A DNA stretch of 64,000 nucleotides, from NCBI RefSeq assembly GCF_000429025.1, contig NZ_AUBB01000027.1:102960-166959 (forward strand), read 5' to 3'. Shown one piece after another: positions 52,589-60,130 of this stretch. The stretch comes from Actinospineispora spinosispora DSM 44797 (GTDB lineage: Bacteria > Actinomycetota > Actinomycetes > Mycobacteriales > Pseudonocardiaceae). The notes under the pieces are model-generated. The model did no database searches, was not told the DNA's origin, and worked only from the letters and a program-made list of their open reading frames with translations. Position 1 is the stretch's first letter. Each line of letters opens with the position of its first letter. Made by a program: the position numbers and the translations under genes.

Positions 52589-53244
52589 GGGATTTGGAGG
52601 CTTTCGGCTGCCTGGTCGTGCAGCGGGGCGTCGGTTGTCTCGTCGGCGGCGGGGCCGGTGGTGATGACCTGGATGAGGCCGGTGGGGGTGAAGACGACCC
52701 GGCCGAGCATGAAGCCCTTCGCGCCTCCCGGGGCGAGATCCATGCGGAAGTCGGCGCCCGGGTGCCCGTTGACGGTGACCGCCTGGTTCTTCGTCACCGT
52801 GCCCTTGTTCTCCGTGGCGAGCTGCTTCACGTACGCCGCCGGGTCGCCCTTCGGCGGGCTCTTGAGCTCGCCGACCGCGAGGGTCTGCACCGCGCCGTGC
52901 TCCAGCGTCGCGGTGTACTCACGCAGCGCGCCGCCGCTGTCGGTCTTGCCGTTCTTGAGCTTCGACGGACCGGACAGCCGGGCGCTCGCCCTGCTCGCCG
53001 GGTCGGTCGCCACGACGCCGGGTGCCGGCTCGGGCGCGGCCGCGGCGGGCGGAGGCGCCTCCTGCGGCTTGTTCCACAGGCCGCTGATCGTCGAGCAGCC
53101 GGTGGCGCCGCAAGCCACGCTGAGCGCGATCGCGGTGACACCGAGAACCCGCACCACACCCCGCGAGTGGCGCGACCGGCTATAGGCGGCCGCGCCACTC
53201 ACGGGGTGTGGTGCGGCGGACGTGGAATCGGGGATGCGGCTCAT
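52585..53244 (-). CDS. Putative lipoprotein 1 of three paralogues, N-terminus carries a palindrome
   Basis: 219 residues from ATG 53244 (GAAGG upstream). A lipobox ATGC follows a signal segment, VVRVLGVTAIALSVACG. The C-terminal half (AVTVNGHPGADFRMDLAPGG, GFMLGRVVFTPTGLIQVITT, APLHDQAAESLQIP) is shared with the two genes upstream. A 64-bp palindrome lies in frame between MSRIPDSTSAAPHP and the signal segment. If GTG 53157 were the start, the signal would be of normal length but no ribosome site would exist. The stop lies in a tandem repeat. Confidence 0.7.
   Translation of the reverse strand: MSRIPDSTSAAPHPVSGAAAYSRSRHSRGVVRVLGVTAIALSVACGATGCSTISGLWNKPQEAPPPAAAAPEPAPGVVATDPASRASARLSGPSKLKNGKTDSGGALREYTATLEHGAVQTLAVGELKSPPKGDPAAYVKQLATENKGTVTKNQAVTVNGHPGADFRMDLAPGGAKGFMLGRVVFTPTGLIQVITTGPAADETTDAPLHDQAAESLQIP
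53151..53214. repeat. Solo GTGAGTG-family palindrome in the lipoprotein 1 gene
   Basis: Arms 53151-53174 and 53191-53214 pair over 24 bases with one mismatch. It carries GAGTGGCGCG / CGCGCCACTC and the GGCTATAGGC box of the composite elements, but only one stem level. Confidence 0.7.
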
Positions 53245-53270
53245 GATGCCTTCGACCGTATAGCGGCTAC

Positions 53271-53894
53271 TCAGGGGATTCGGATGGTGTCCGCTGCGTA
53301 GTCGTGCATCGGCGTCACAGCGGCCTCGTCGGCCAGCGGCACGACCGTGGTGATCTCGATGACCTTGGTCGGGTTGAACACCATCCGACCGAGCATGACC
53401 TGCGGTTTCCCGCTCCGCACGAGCACCATCCGGAAGTCCGCGCCGTACCGCCCCCGGACGGTGATCGGGACGTTCCTGGTCAGCGTGCCGTTCGCGCCGC
53501 GCGCCATGTTGATCGTCGCGATGAGCGGGTCGGCATCCGCGCCACCGAGCAGGTCACCCACGCTCAGCTGCTGCGACCCTCCGTCGACGAGCGCCACGAC
53601 GTAGACGTGCAGGGTTCCGCCGCCGCTCGCCGGCTGGCTGATGGCCCCGGGCAGGCCGGCGAGCGCCGTGTTGATCCCCGTCTCCGGGTCGGTGGCGATG
53701 GTCCACGATCCGCTCTGCAGCTCGTTCCTCGGCGCCTTCGCCACGCGGGGATCGACCGGGATCGCCTGGACCGGCGCGGGCGGCGGAGGCGGTTCCTCCG
53801 CCGCACACCCGGTTAACGTCGCCAGGACCACGAGGGTCGCGGTGAGGGTGCGAATGCCCCGCTGACGGGCAGGAGACGACGGTTCCGCGGTCAT
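53271..53894 (-). CDS. Putative lipoprotein 2 of three paralogues
   Basis: 207 residues. Signal GIRTLTATLVVLATLTGCAA has lipobox LTGC. The exported domain shares PITVRGRYGADFRMVLVRSG, MLGRMVFNPTKVIEITTVVP and TPMHDYAADTIRIP with its neighbours. A hydrophilic 13-residue extension precedes the signal. Function unknown; tandem duplication is inferred. Confidence 0.75.
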   Translation of the reverse strand: MTAEPSSPARQRGIRTLTATLVVLATLTGCAAEEPPPPPAPVQAIPVDPRVAKAPRNELQSGSWTIATDPETGINTALAGLPGAISQPASGGGTLHVYVVALVDGGSQQLSVGDLLGGADADPLIATINMARGANGTLTRNVPITVRGRYGADFRMVLVRSGKPQVMLGRMVFNPTKVIEITTVVPLADEAAVTPMHDYAADTIRIP

Positions 53895-53921
53895 GATGCA
53901 AGGACGATAGCGACGGTCGGG

Positions 53922-54521
53922 TCAGGTGTGCGCGGACACGCGCAGAGTGCTTGCGGCTTGCGTATGCAAGGGCAACGCCGACATCTCGTTACCGGTCTCC
54001 ACCAGCGTCAGCACCTGGACCGAGTAGGTGTGGGTGTACACCGCCCTGCCGAACATCACACCGGTGTGACTGCCGCTGGTGAACCTGATCTGGAAATCGG
54101 CGCCCGGGTTCCCGTCGACCGTGACCGGCTGGTTACTCAGCACCGTTCCGTTCACGCCCCGAGCAAGCACCTCGGTCGCCGCGACCGCGTCGGTGACCGG
54201 CATGATCAGCTGCGTGACGTTGAGCCGCTGCTCACCGACGCCCGCCGGGAGCTGGACAACGTACTTGTGCACCATCGGTTTGCCATCCGGGCCGTCGATG
54301 ACACTAGCCAGTGCAGGCCCGGAAGCGAGCCGGACGTTGGCTCCGCTGTCGGGGTCGGTCACCGTGTCGATGTCGGGGACCGCCATGCTCGTCGCCGCGC
54401 TCGGGCTCGAGGGCGCAGGCAACGGCTGCTCCGAAGGCTTCGCACACGCGGAGACGCCGACCACCGTTGCTGAGCCGATCAGCGCCGCGACCGCGATCCG
54501 AAGTCCACCTGACATCGCCAT
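53922..54521 (-). CDS. Putative lipoprotein 3 of three paralogues
   Basis: 199 residues. ATG 54521 has GGAGG 5 bases upstream, so GTG 54533 is less likely. Signal LRIAVAALIGSATVVGVSAC ends in lipobox VSAC. The domain is similar to those of the two downstream genes: PVTVDGNPGADFQIRFTSGS, VMFGRAVYTHTYSVQVLTLV, LPLHTQAASTLRV. Function unknown. Confidence 0.75.
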   Translation of the reverse strand: MAMSGGLRIAVAALIGSATVVGVSACAKPSEQPLPAPSSPSAATSMAVPDIDTVTDPDSGANVRLASGPALASVIDGPDGKPMVHKYVVQLPAGVGEQRLNVTQLIMPVTDAVAATEVLARGVNGTVLSNQPVTVDGNPGADFQIRFTSGSHTGVMFGRAVYTHTYSVQVLTLVETGNEMSALPLHTQAASTLRVSAHT

Positions 54522-54608
54522 GACACCCTCCACATGTTTGCCGGAACAACCTCTTCGACCCGGTCGTCGTCTCAGCGGTTGGGTGGCATCGATATGACCT
54601 GAGTCACA

Positions 54609-55229
54609 TCACCGGCGGCGGCCGGTGCGAGGACGGGTGAGGGTCACCGAACACAGAGCGGCCCGGCCACGCAGCACGAACCGGATCGACGGCGCGGACT
54701 CGGTGTCCCTGGCACCCCGCAGCAGCCGACGTAGCCCGCGCGGTCGTTCCCTGGGCAGCGTCGCGCGCACGGTCCGGTGCCGGACGGAACCGGCGATCAG
54801 CTCCAGGCCGTCGGTGTCGACCTGGGCGTCGAACGGCAGCAACACCCGCGTCGCGCTCATCGCCGCGGTGATCTCGATGAGCACCTCGGGGCGGCGGATG
54901 ACCGCGTCGGTGAAGTCCAGCGTGGTGCGCTGCCCCAGACCGGTGATCCGGACGATCTCTGGCACCAGCCACTCACCGGTGCGTCTGACCTGCCCGAACG
55001 GCACGTCCAGCACCAGCGGCGCCAGCTCCGGCGGCGGCCCGCCGGGCAGGTCGGACAGCACCACCAGCAGTTCGGCCCTGGTCCGCGCGGCCCACGCGAC
55101 GTCGCAGCGGTCGCTGAACTCGGTCGGGGTGATCCGCCCCTGTTCCATCGCGGTCATGAGCGCGGCGACGGCCCGTTCCCGATCGAGATCGGAGATCCGC
55201 AACTCTGTCGGATCGAGGTCGCCGGACAC
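54609..55229 (-). CDS. DUF1707 domain protein
   Basis: 206 residues. The DUF1707 domain spans residues 7-60 (LRISDLDRERAVAALMTAME, FSDRCDVAWAARTRAELLVV, LSDLP). The C-terminal region is beta-rich, like the cell-wall-active-antibiotic-response-type domain often fused to DUF1707. GTG 55229 is chosen because TAGTGT (55237-55242, minus) lies 7 bases upstream; GTG 55238 would overlap that box. Function unknown. Confidence 0.8.
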   Translation of the reverse strand: MSGDLDPTELRISDLDRERAVAALMTAMEQGRITPTEFSDRCDVAWAARTRAELLVVLSDLPGGPPPELAPLVLDVPFGQVRRTGEWLVPEIVRITGLGQRTTLDFTDAVIRRPEVLIEITAAMSATRVLLPFDAQVDTDGLELIAGSVRHRTVRATLPRERPRGLRRLLRGARDTESAPSIRFVLRGRAALCSVTLTRPRTGRRR

Positions 55230-55236
55230 GTCGGTC

Positions 55237-55242
55237 ACACTA
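55237..55242 (-). promoter_or_regulatory. Leaderless-type -10 box TAGTGT
   Basis: TANNNT on the minus strand with 7 bases to the GTG at 55229. Confidence 0.4.
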
Positions 55243-55245
55243 ACC

Positions 55246-56025
55246 TCAGCGCAGGCTGAAGTGCTCACCCAGCAGCGCGTTGACCTCGTCGGCGCATTCG
55301 ACGCTGAGCAGGTGCGCACCGTCGACCCGCTCGAACCGGACCCCCGGGATGCCGGCCGCGATCGTCGCGCCGTGCGGGTCCTCCGGGGTGGACGGATCGG
55401 CGGTGCCGCAGATCATCAGGGACGGCGCGGTGATGTCACCCAGCCTGCGCTCGTGGTCCCAGTCGCGCAGCGCCTGACAACACGCCAGGTAGCCCGCGTC
55501 CGGGGTGTTCTCGATCATCTCGCGCAGCCAGGCCGCCGTGTCCGGGTGAGCGGCCGCGTAGTCGGGGGTGAGCCAGTTGACGATCGAACCGGCCGCGGTC
55601 GCCTCGGTGCCACCGGTGGACACCGCCTCGATGCGGGCCAGCCACGGCGCCTTGTCCGGGTAGCCGGCCGAGGTGGCCATCAGCGCGAGCCGGTTGATCC
55701 GCTCCGGCCATTCCGCCGCGATGAACATGCCGACCATGCCGCCCATGGACAGCCCGACGTAGTCGACCTTGTCCAAGCCGAGCTTGTCCAGCAGCGCGAC
55801 GACGTCCCCGGCCAGCTCGGAGATCGTGTACGGCCCGGCGGGCACCGGCGACTCGCCGTGCCCCCGGTGGTCCACCCGGATGACCCGCCGCCCGGTGAGC
55901 ACCGGCAGCTGCGGCCGCCACATGTCGAGCGTGCTGCCCAGCGATCCGACCAGCACGATCGGTTCCCCGGCGGGGTTTCCGTCTTCCACATAGTGCAGTC
56001 CCACCGGACTGCGATCACCCATCAT
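55246..56025 (-). CDS. pcaD: Alpha/beta hydrolase, 3-oxoadipate enol-lactonase-like
   Basis: 259 residues. Nucleophile elbow VGLSMGGMVG has Ser93; the acid is in CGTADPSTP and the His in DGAHLLSVE. HYVEDGNPAGEPIVLVGSLG is typical of PcaD, which opens 3-oxoadipate enol-lactone. Its ATG overlaps the pcaJ stop (ATGA), and a TACCGT box 6 bases upstream of the ATG could add an internal leaderless promoter. Confidence 0.8.
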   Translation of the reverse strand: MMGDRSPVGLHYVEDGNPAGEPIVLVGSLGSTLDMWRPQLPVLTGRRVIRVDHRGHGESPVPAGPYTISELAGDVVALLDKLGLDKVDYVGLSMGGMVGMFIAAEWPERINRLALMATSAGYPDKAPWLARIEAVSTGGTEATAAGSIVNWLTPDYAAAHPDTAAWLREMIENTPDAGYLACCQALRDWDHERRLGDITAPSLMICGTADPSTPEDPHGATIAAGIPGVRFERVDGAHLLSVECADEVNALLGEHFSLR

Positions 56026-56795
56026 GATCCGACGGTACGCAATGAACGCAGCACCGTCAGCTCCTGAACCGTCGGCGGCGGTGTGTACTGCAGATCGTCG
56101 GTGCCGACCTGCAGGTCCCAACCGGTCTCCGCGCGTACCTGCGCGAGGGTGATGCCCGGGTGCAGCGCGGTGAGCACCAGCTCGCGGGTGTCCGGATCGG
56201 GTTCGAGCACGCCGAGGTCGGTGATCACCCGCAGCGGCCCTGCGCCGGTCAGGCCGAGACGTTCCCGGTCGCCGGGACCGTTGCCGTGGCCGAGCGAGGT
56301 CACGAAGTCCACACCGGAGACGAACGCCCGCAGCCGGTGCCGCATCACGATCATCACCTCACCGCAGGACGCGGCGATCTCCGGCGCGCCACCGGAGCCG
56401 GGCAGCCGGACGGACGGCTCGTCGTAGTCGCCGATCACCGTGGTGTTGATGTTGCCGAACCGGTCCAGCTGGGCGCCGGACAGGAACCCGACGTCGATGC
56501 GCCCCGGCTGCAACCAGTAGTTGAACACCTCCGGCACGCTGACCACGGTCAACGCGGACTCCGCGAGGATCCCGTCGCCGATGGACAGCGGCAGCTCGGC
56601 CGGTGTGGTGTCCAGCGTGCCGGACTCGTAGATCAGCACCAGCTTCGGTGCGTGCAGCCGCCGCGCCAGGTTCGCCGCGGTCGACGGCAGCCCGATGCCC
56701 ACGAAGCACACCGCTCCGTCGCGCAGTGCGCGCGCGGCGGCGACCGTCATCATCTCGTCGGCGGTGTAGCTGGTCAGCTCGTCCAGCGCCGTCAT
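56022..56795 (-). CDS. pcaJ: CoA-transferase subunit B (3-oxoadipate type)
   Basis: 257 residues. VGIGLPSTAANLARRLHAPK and LIYESGTLD give the family-1 CoA-transferase active-site region with the catalytic Glu in YESG. FLSGAQLDRFGNINTTVIGD and LPGSGGAPEIAASC follow. With subunit A and the adjacent lactonase it should activate 3-oxoadipate to its CoA ester. The start overlaps the pcaI stop (ATGA). Confidence 0.82.
   Translation of the reverse strand: MTALDELTSYTADEMMTVAAARALRDGAVCFVGIGLPSTAANLARRLHAPKLVLIYESGTLDTTPAELPLSIGDGILAESALTVVSVPEVFNYWLQPGRIDVGFLSGAQLDRFGNINTTVIGDYDEPSVRLPGSGGAPEIAASCGEVMIVMRHRLRAFVSGVDFVTSLGHGNGPGDRERLGLTGAGPLRVITDLGVLEPDPDTRELVLTALHPGITLAQVRAETGWDLQVGTDDLQYTPPPTVQELTVLRSLRTVGS
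56032..56037 (-). promoter_or_regulatory. Possible internal -10 box TACCGT before pcaD
   Basis: TANNNT on the minus strand, inside the end of pcaJ, 6 bases before the pcaD ATG. Confidence 0.3.
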
Positions 56796-57592
56796 GCCGT
56801 CAGCTCCTTCAACCACGCGATGAACCGCTGCCGGTCCCGACTGATCGCATCCCACGCCTTGTAGGCCGCGTTGTCCCGGTCGTAGTAGCCGTGGGCGTAG
56901 GACGGCTTCGCGCCACCGGGCGCCACCGCGACCGCGTTGACCACCCAGGACGGCAGCAGGACCGCTCCCGGCACCGGGTCGAGCCTGTCCACGACCTCCT
57001 CGACGGTGACCAGCGACCGCTTCGCCGCCAGCACGGCCTCCTTCTGCACGCCGGTGATGCCCCAGAGCTGCACGTTGCCTGCCCGGTCGGCCCGCTGCGC
57101 GTGGACGATCGACACGTCCGGGTTGAGCGCCTTCACCGCGGCCAGCTGCTGGCCGGTGAACGGACAGGTGACCGTGCTGATCGTGTCGGTGTGCTCCGGC
57201 AGGTCGGTGCCCGCGTAGCCGCGCAGCACCCCGAAGGGCAGGCCCGACGCGCCCGCGACGTACCGGTTCGCCATGCCGGCGTGGCTGTGTTCCTCGATCT
57301 CCAGCGGCACCGGCCAGCCGTGGCTCAGTGCGTCCCGCATGCGGTGCAGCGAACCGACACCCGGGTTGCCGCCCCAGGAGAACACCAGCTTCGACGCGCA
57401 ACCCGCGCCGATCATCCGGTCGTAGATCAGGTCCGGGGTCATGCGGATCAGCGTCAGGTCCTTGCGTCCCTGCCGGATGATCTCGTGGCCGGCGGCGAAC
57501 GGGATCAGGTGGGTGAATCCTTCGAGCGCCACCGAGTCACCGTCGTGCACCAGCTCCGCGATCGCCTCGGTCAGCGTAATGATCTCCGCCAT
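56792..57592 (-). CDS. pcaI: CoA-transferase subunit A (3-oxoadipate type)
   Basis: 266 residues. DGDSVALEGFTHLIPFAAGH, FSWGGNPGVGSLHRMRDALS and VHAQRADRAGNVQLWGITG are the CoA-binding and subunit-A motifs seen in actinobacterial pca-cluster transferases. A glutaconate or steroid-ring CoA-transferase is an alternative; pcaD next door favours 3-oxoadipate. Other pca genes (ring cleavage) are not in the window. Confidence 0.82.
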   Translation of the reverse strand: MAEIITLTEAIAELVHDGDSVALEGFTHLIPFAAGHEIIRQGRKDLTLIRMTPDLIYDRMIGAGCASKLVFSWGGNPGVGSLHRMRDALSHGWPVPLEIEEHSHAGMANRYVAGASGLPFGVLRGYAGTDLPEHTDTISTVTCPFTGQQLAAVKALNPDVSIVHAQRADRAGNVQLWGITGVQKEAVLAAKRSLVTVEEVVDRLDPVPGAVLLPSWVVNAVAVAPGGAKPSYAHGYYDRDNAAYKAWDAISRDRQRFIAWLKELTA

Positions 57593-57709
57593 CGGCTCCG
57601 TCCGTGCTCAGGGGCCGTCCTCAGCAGCGTCGCGAGTATGCGGCCCGTCCTCAGGAACGGTATCTGCCGCCCCTCCCCCTCGCCAACGCACCTTCCCCCC
57701 ACCGGAACC

Positions 57710-58017
57710 CCTCGTGAGTGATGAGGGCGTCTACCCCGAAGGGGCGCGAAGCGTAGCCGCTCTACGCACTCACGACACGCTTTTCGTCGTGAGTGCGTAG
57801 AGCGGCTATAGGCGCCCTCAGCACTCACGAGGACCCCGGGACTGTGCAGCTCCTACTGCGTGCAGCCCTGACGTGCTGATCCGCTCGTACCCGGCTTTCG
57901 TGAGTGGCAAGTGGTCCTATAGCAACCTTGGGTACTCACGACGGAAAAGCTGTCGTGAGTGCCCAAGGTTGCTACGCCTTCGGCGCCCCTTCGGGGTAGG
58001 ACCACTTGCCACTCACG
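57710..58017. repeat. Paired GTGAGTG composite element, copy 3
   Basis: The left unit (57710-57832) has inner stem GCCGCTCTACGCACTCACGA / complement: relative to copy 2, GGTC has become GCTC on one arm and GACC has become GAGC on the other. The right unit (57899-58017) has inner AGCAACCTTGGG and its complement. Bulges carry TACCCCGAAGGGGCGCGAAG and TATAGG. It lies between pcaI and the pucR-like stop at 58022. Confidence 0.8.
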
Positions 58018-58021
58018 GTTG

Positions 58022-59257
58022 TCAGTACATGGGGTCCAGGTGTAGGGCCTGGAGGGCTGCTGCCAGGTCGGCGATGCCGTAGGGCTCGGCCAGGGAGCGG
58101 CCGGTCAGCTCCTGCACGCGGCGCAGGCGGTAGCGCACCGTGTTGGGGTGGCAGTACAGCTGCTCGGCCGCGTGTTCGGCGCTGCCGGCGTGGTCGAACC
58201 AGGCGCGCAGAGTGTCCAGCAGGACCTCGCGGTCGTCGGCGGGCAGCTCGAGCACCGCGCCGAGCACCCGGGACACGATGCGTTTGCCCTCGTCCATGTC
58301 CTGCGCGACCAGCGCGGCCAGCGGCGAGGCCTCGAAGACCCGTACCTCGGCCCGTCCCGGCCGGACACCGGTCAGCGCGACCCGGGCCAGGTGCAGTGCA
58401 CGCGGGGTGTCCTTCAGCAGCTGGTACACCGGGCTCACCCCGACTCGTGCCCGCGCTTTGTCCTCCAGCAGCGCGATGAGCTCGTCGCGCTCCCCGGTAC
58501 GCAGCGACACCACACCCATCTGCAGCGCGGGTGTGAGCCGCCACGCCGAGTTGATACCCCGTTCGGACAGACGCGTCTCGATACGCGGCAGACCCTCCTC
58601 CGCGGTGCTGGAGTTCTCCGAGGCGACGACGATGAGGTCGCCGTCGGCGGGCAGACCGAGCAGCTTCGACAGCTCCCACGGGCCGGCGCCTTCGCCCGGC
58701 GAGCCGGTGAACAGCGCCTCGGCCAGCGCGGACCGGCGCTGGTGCTGGCTGACCAGCAGGTCGGCGGTGGTCGCGCGGTAGGACTCGGTCAGCTCGATCG
58801 AGTACTCGTCGCCGAGCTGCCACAGGAACTTCCCGACCGAGATCAATGTGTCCAGCATCGAGCTGTCCCTGGCGTCGCGGGCCGGCTCACTGAACAGGTC
58901 CCACAGCGCGCTGATGCCGGTGCGGTAGGCGCGCAGCACCTCGGGGAGCGGCACACCCTGGTGTGCGCGTCTACGACCGGTCTCCCGAGGGGCAGACAGG
59001 TCACGGGGAGCCGCCGGGTCGCGGACCGCGCTCACCAGGTAACGCATGTTGTGCTCGACCGAGCGGCGCACGTCGTCCCGGGAGACCGCCTCGCTCCGAT
59101 AGACGTCGATCTCGGTGATCATGTAGGTGGTGTGCTGGTCGATCAGCCGGGACAGGTTGTGCTCGGCGTGCTCGACAAGGAGCGCCAGCCGGGACTCCTG
59201 CCCCAAGCCGGTCGACACGGAACTCCGCACTAATCGGCCGTCACGCTGCTGTGCCAT
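58022..59257 (-). CDS. PucR family transcriptional regulator
   Basis: 411 residues. The N-terminal part is helical. A GGDEF-like/CdaR middle region is followed by the C-terminal PucR HTH: LLDTLRAWFDHAGSAEHAAE, QLYCHPNTVRYRLRRVQELT. Such regulators control catabolic genes. It lies 45 bases downstream of the PHA depolymerase-like gene, so it is probably in the pha operon and may regulate it. ATG 59257 is used; the upstream in-frame ATG has no better site. Confidence 0.87.
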   Translation of the reverse strand: MAQQRDGRLVRSSVSTGLGQESRLALLVEHAEHNLSRLIDQHTTYMITEIDVYRSEAVSRDDVRRSVEHNMRYLVSAVRDPAAPRDLSAPRETGRRRAHQGVPLPEVLRAYRTGISALWDLFSEPARDARDSSMLDTLISVGKFLWQLGDEYSIELTESYRATTADLLVSQHQRRSALAEALFTGSPGEGAGPWELSKLLGLPADGDLIVVASENSSTAEEGLPRIETRLSERGINSAWRLTPALQMGVVSLRTGERDELIALLEDKARARVGVSPVYQLLKDTPRALHLARVALTGVRPGRAEVRVFEASPLAALVAQDMDEGKRIVSRVLGAVLELPADDREVLLDTLRAWFDHAGSAEHAAEQLYCHPNTVRYRLRRVQELTGRSLAEPYGIADLAAALQALHLDPMY

Positions 59258-59302
59258 CACAGAATTGTCTCCCCCCGCCCCCAGGCGAAATTTCATCTGA
59301 GG

Positions 59303-60130
59303 TCAGCTAGGCGAACCCCGGTCCAGGAACTCGTCGATCACCGGGGCGAGTTTCTCAGGCTCGGTGAGCAACGCGAGGTGCCCACCCGAGTATCTGTGCA
59401 ACTCGCCGCGCGGCAACAACCGCGCCATGATCGTTCCGTTGATCGAGGGAATGATCGGGTCATCGTCACCCGCGAGCACGAGCGTCGGCTGCCGGATCAT
59501 CGGCAGCCACGGCAGGCTGGTCCAGCTGCCGATCGCGGCGAGCTGGTACAGGTAGCCGCGAACCGGCGTCGCACGCATCGAGCTGTGCAACACGTTCACT
59601 GTGCCCTCCGGGTCGCGGCGGGCGCTGCCACCATAAATACTTCCGGCGATGTCGCGGGCATACTCCGGGTCCCGGTGTCGTCTCGGCGTCATCATGCGCC
59701 CCAGGACTTTCGGCGCCGCCGGAACCATCCACAACCCAGTCGCTGTCGCTACCAGGACGGATTTACGACAGTAGAGGGGGTATTGGAAGGCGAACTGTTG
59801 CGCAAGACCGCCTCCCCAAGAAATTCCCAACACGTCCGCACGCGGATAACCCAGGTTCTTCAACAGTCGCCGCATCGCAAGCGCGAGCTGCTGATAGATG
59901 TACGGCAGCTTCGGGGTGTCCGAACCGCCGATACCCGGGACATCGAACCGCACGACCGGACGGCCCGGGTCGAGCTGCGCGACGAGCGGGTCGAACAGCT
60001 CCATGCTGGAGCCGATGCCATTGCACATCACGAGCGGGACGCGCCCTGGCACACCCGGATCATGGGTGTAGGCCAGGCGGCGTCCGCGCACCGTCATGAC
60101 GTCGGACGCGGGGTTCGGACGTGGCGTCAT
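59303..60130 (-). CDS. phaZ: Alpha/beta hydrolase, poly(3-hydroxyalkanoate) depolymerase-like
   Basis: 275 residues. The nucleophile elbow GISWGGGLAQQFAFQYP has Ser104; the acid is in GDDDPIIP and the His in SGGHLALLTEPE. These match intracellular medium-chain PHA depolymerase PhaZ. ATG 60130 overlaps the phaC stop (ATGA), which supports a role in mobilising PHA. Confidence 0.85.
   Translation of the reverse strand: MTPRPNPASDVMTVRGRRLAYTHDPGVPGRVPLVMCNGIGSSMELFDPLVAQLDPGRPVVRFDVPGIGGSDTPKLPYIYQQLALAMRRLLKNLGYPRADVLGISWGGGLAQQFAFQYPLYCRKSVLVATATGLWMVPAAPKVLGRMMTPRRHRDPEYARDIAGSIYGGSARRDPEGTVNVLHSSMRATPVRGYLYQLAAIGSWTSLPWLPMIRQPTLVLAGDDDPIIPSINGTIMARLLPRGELHRYSGGHLALLTEPEKLAPVIDEFLDRGSPS

Noticed and set aside
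52585..54521. LpqN-family assignment for the three lipoproteins
   Set aside because: Lipobox and size fit, but the domain motifs do not clearly match LpqN, so no family is assigned.
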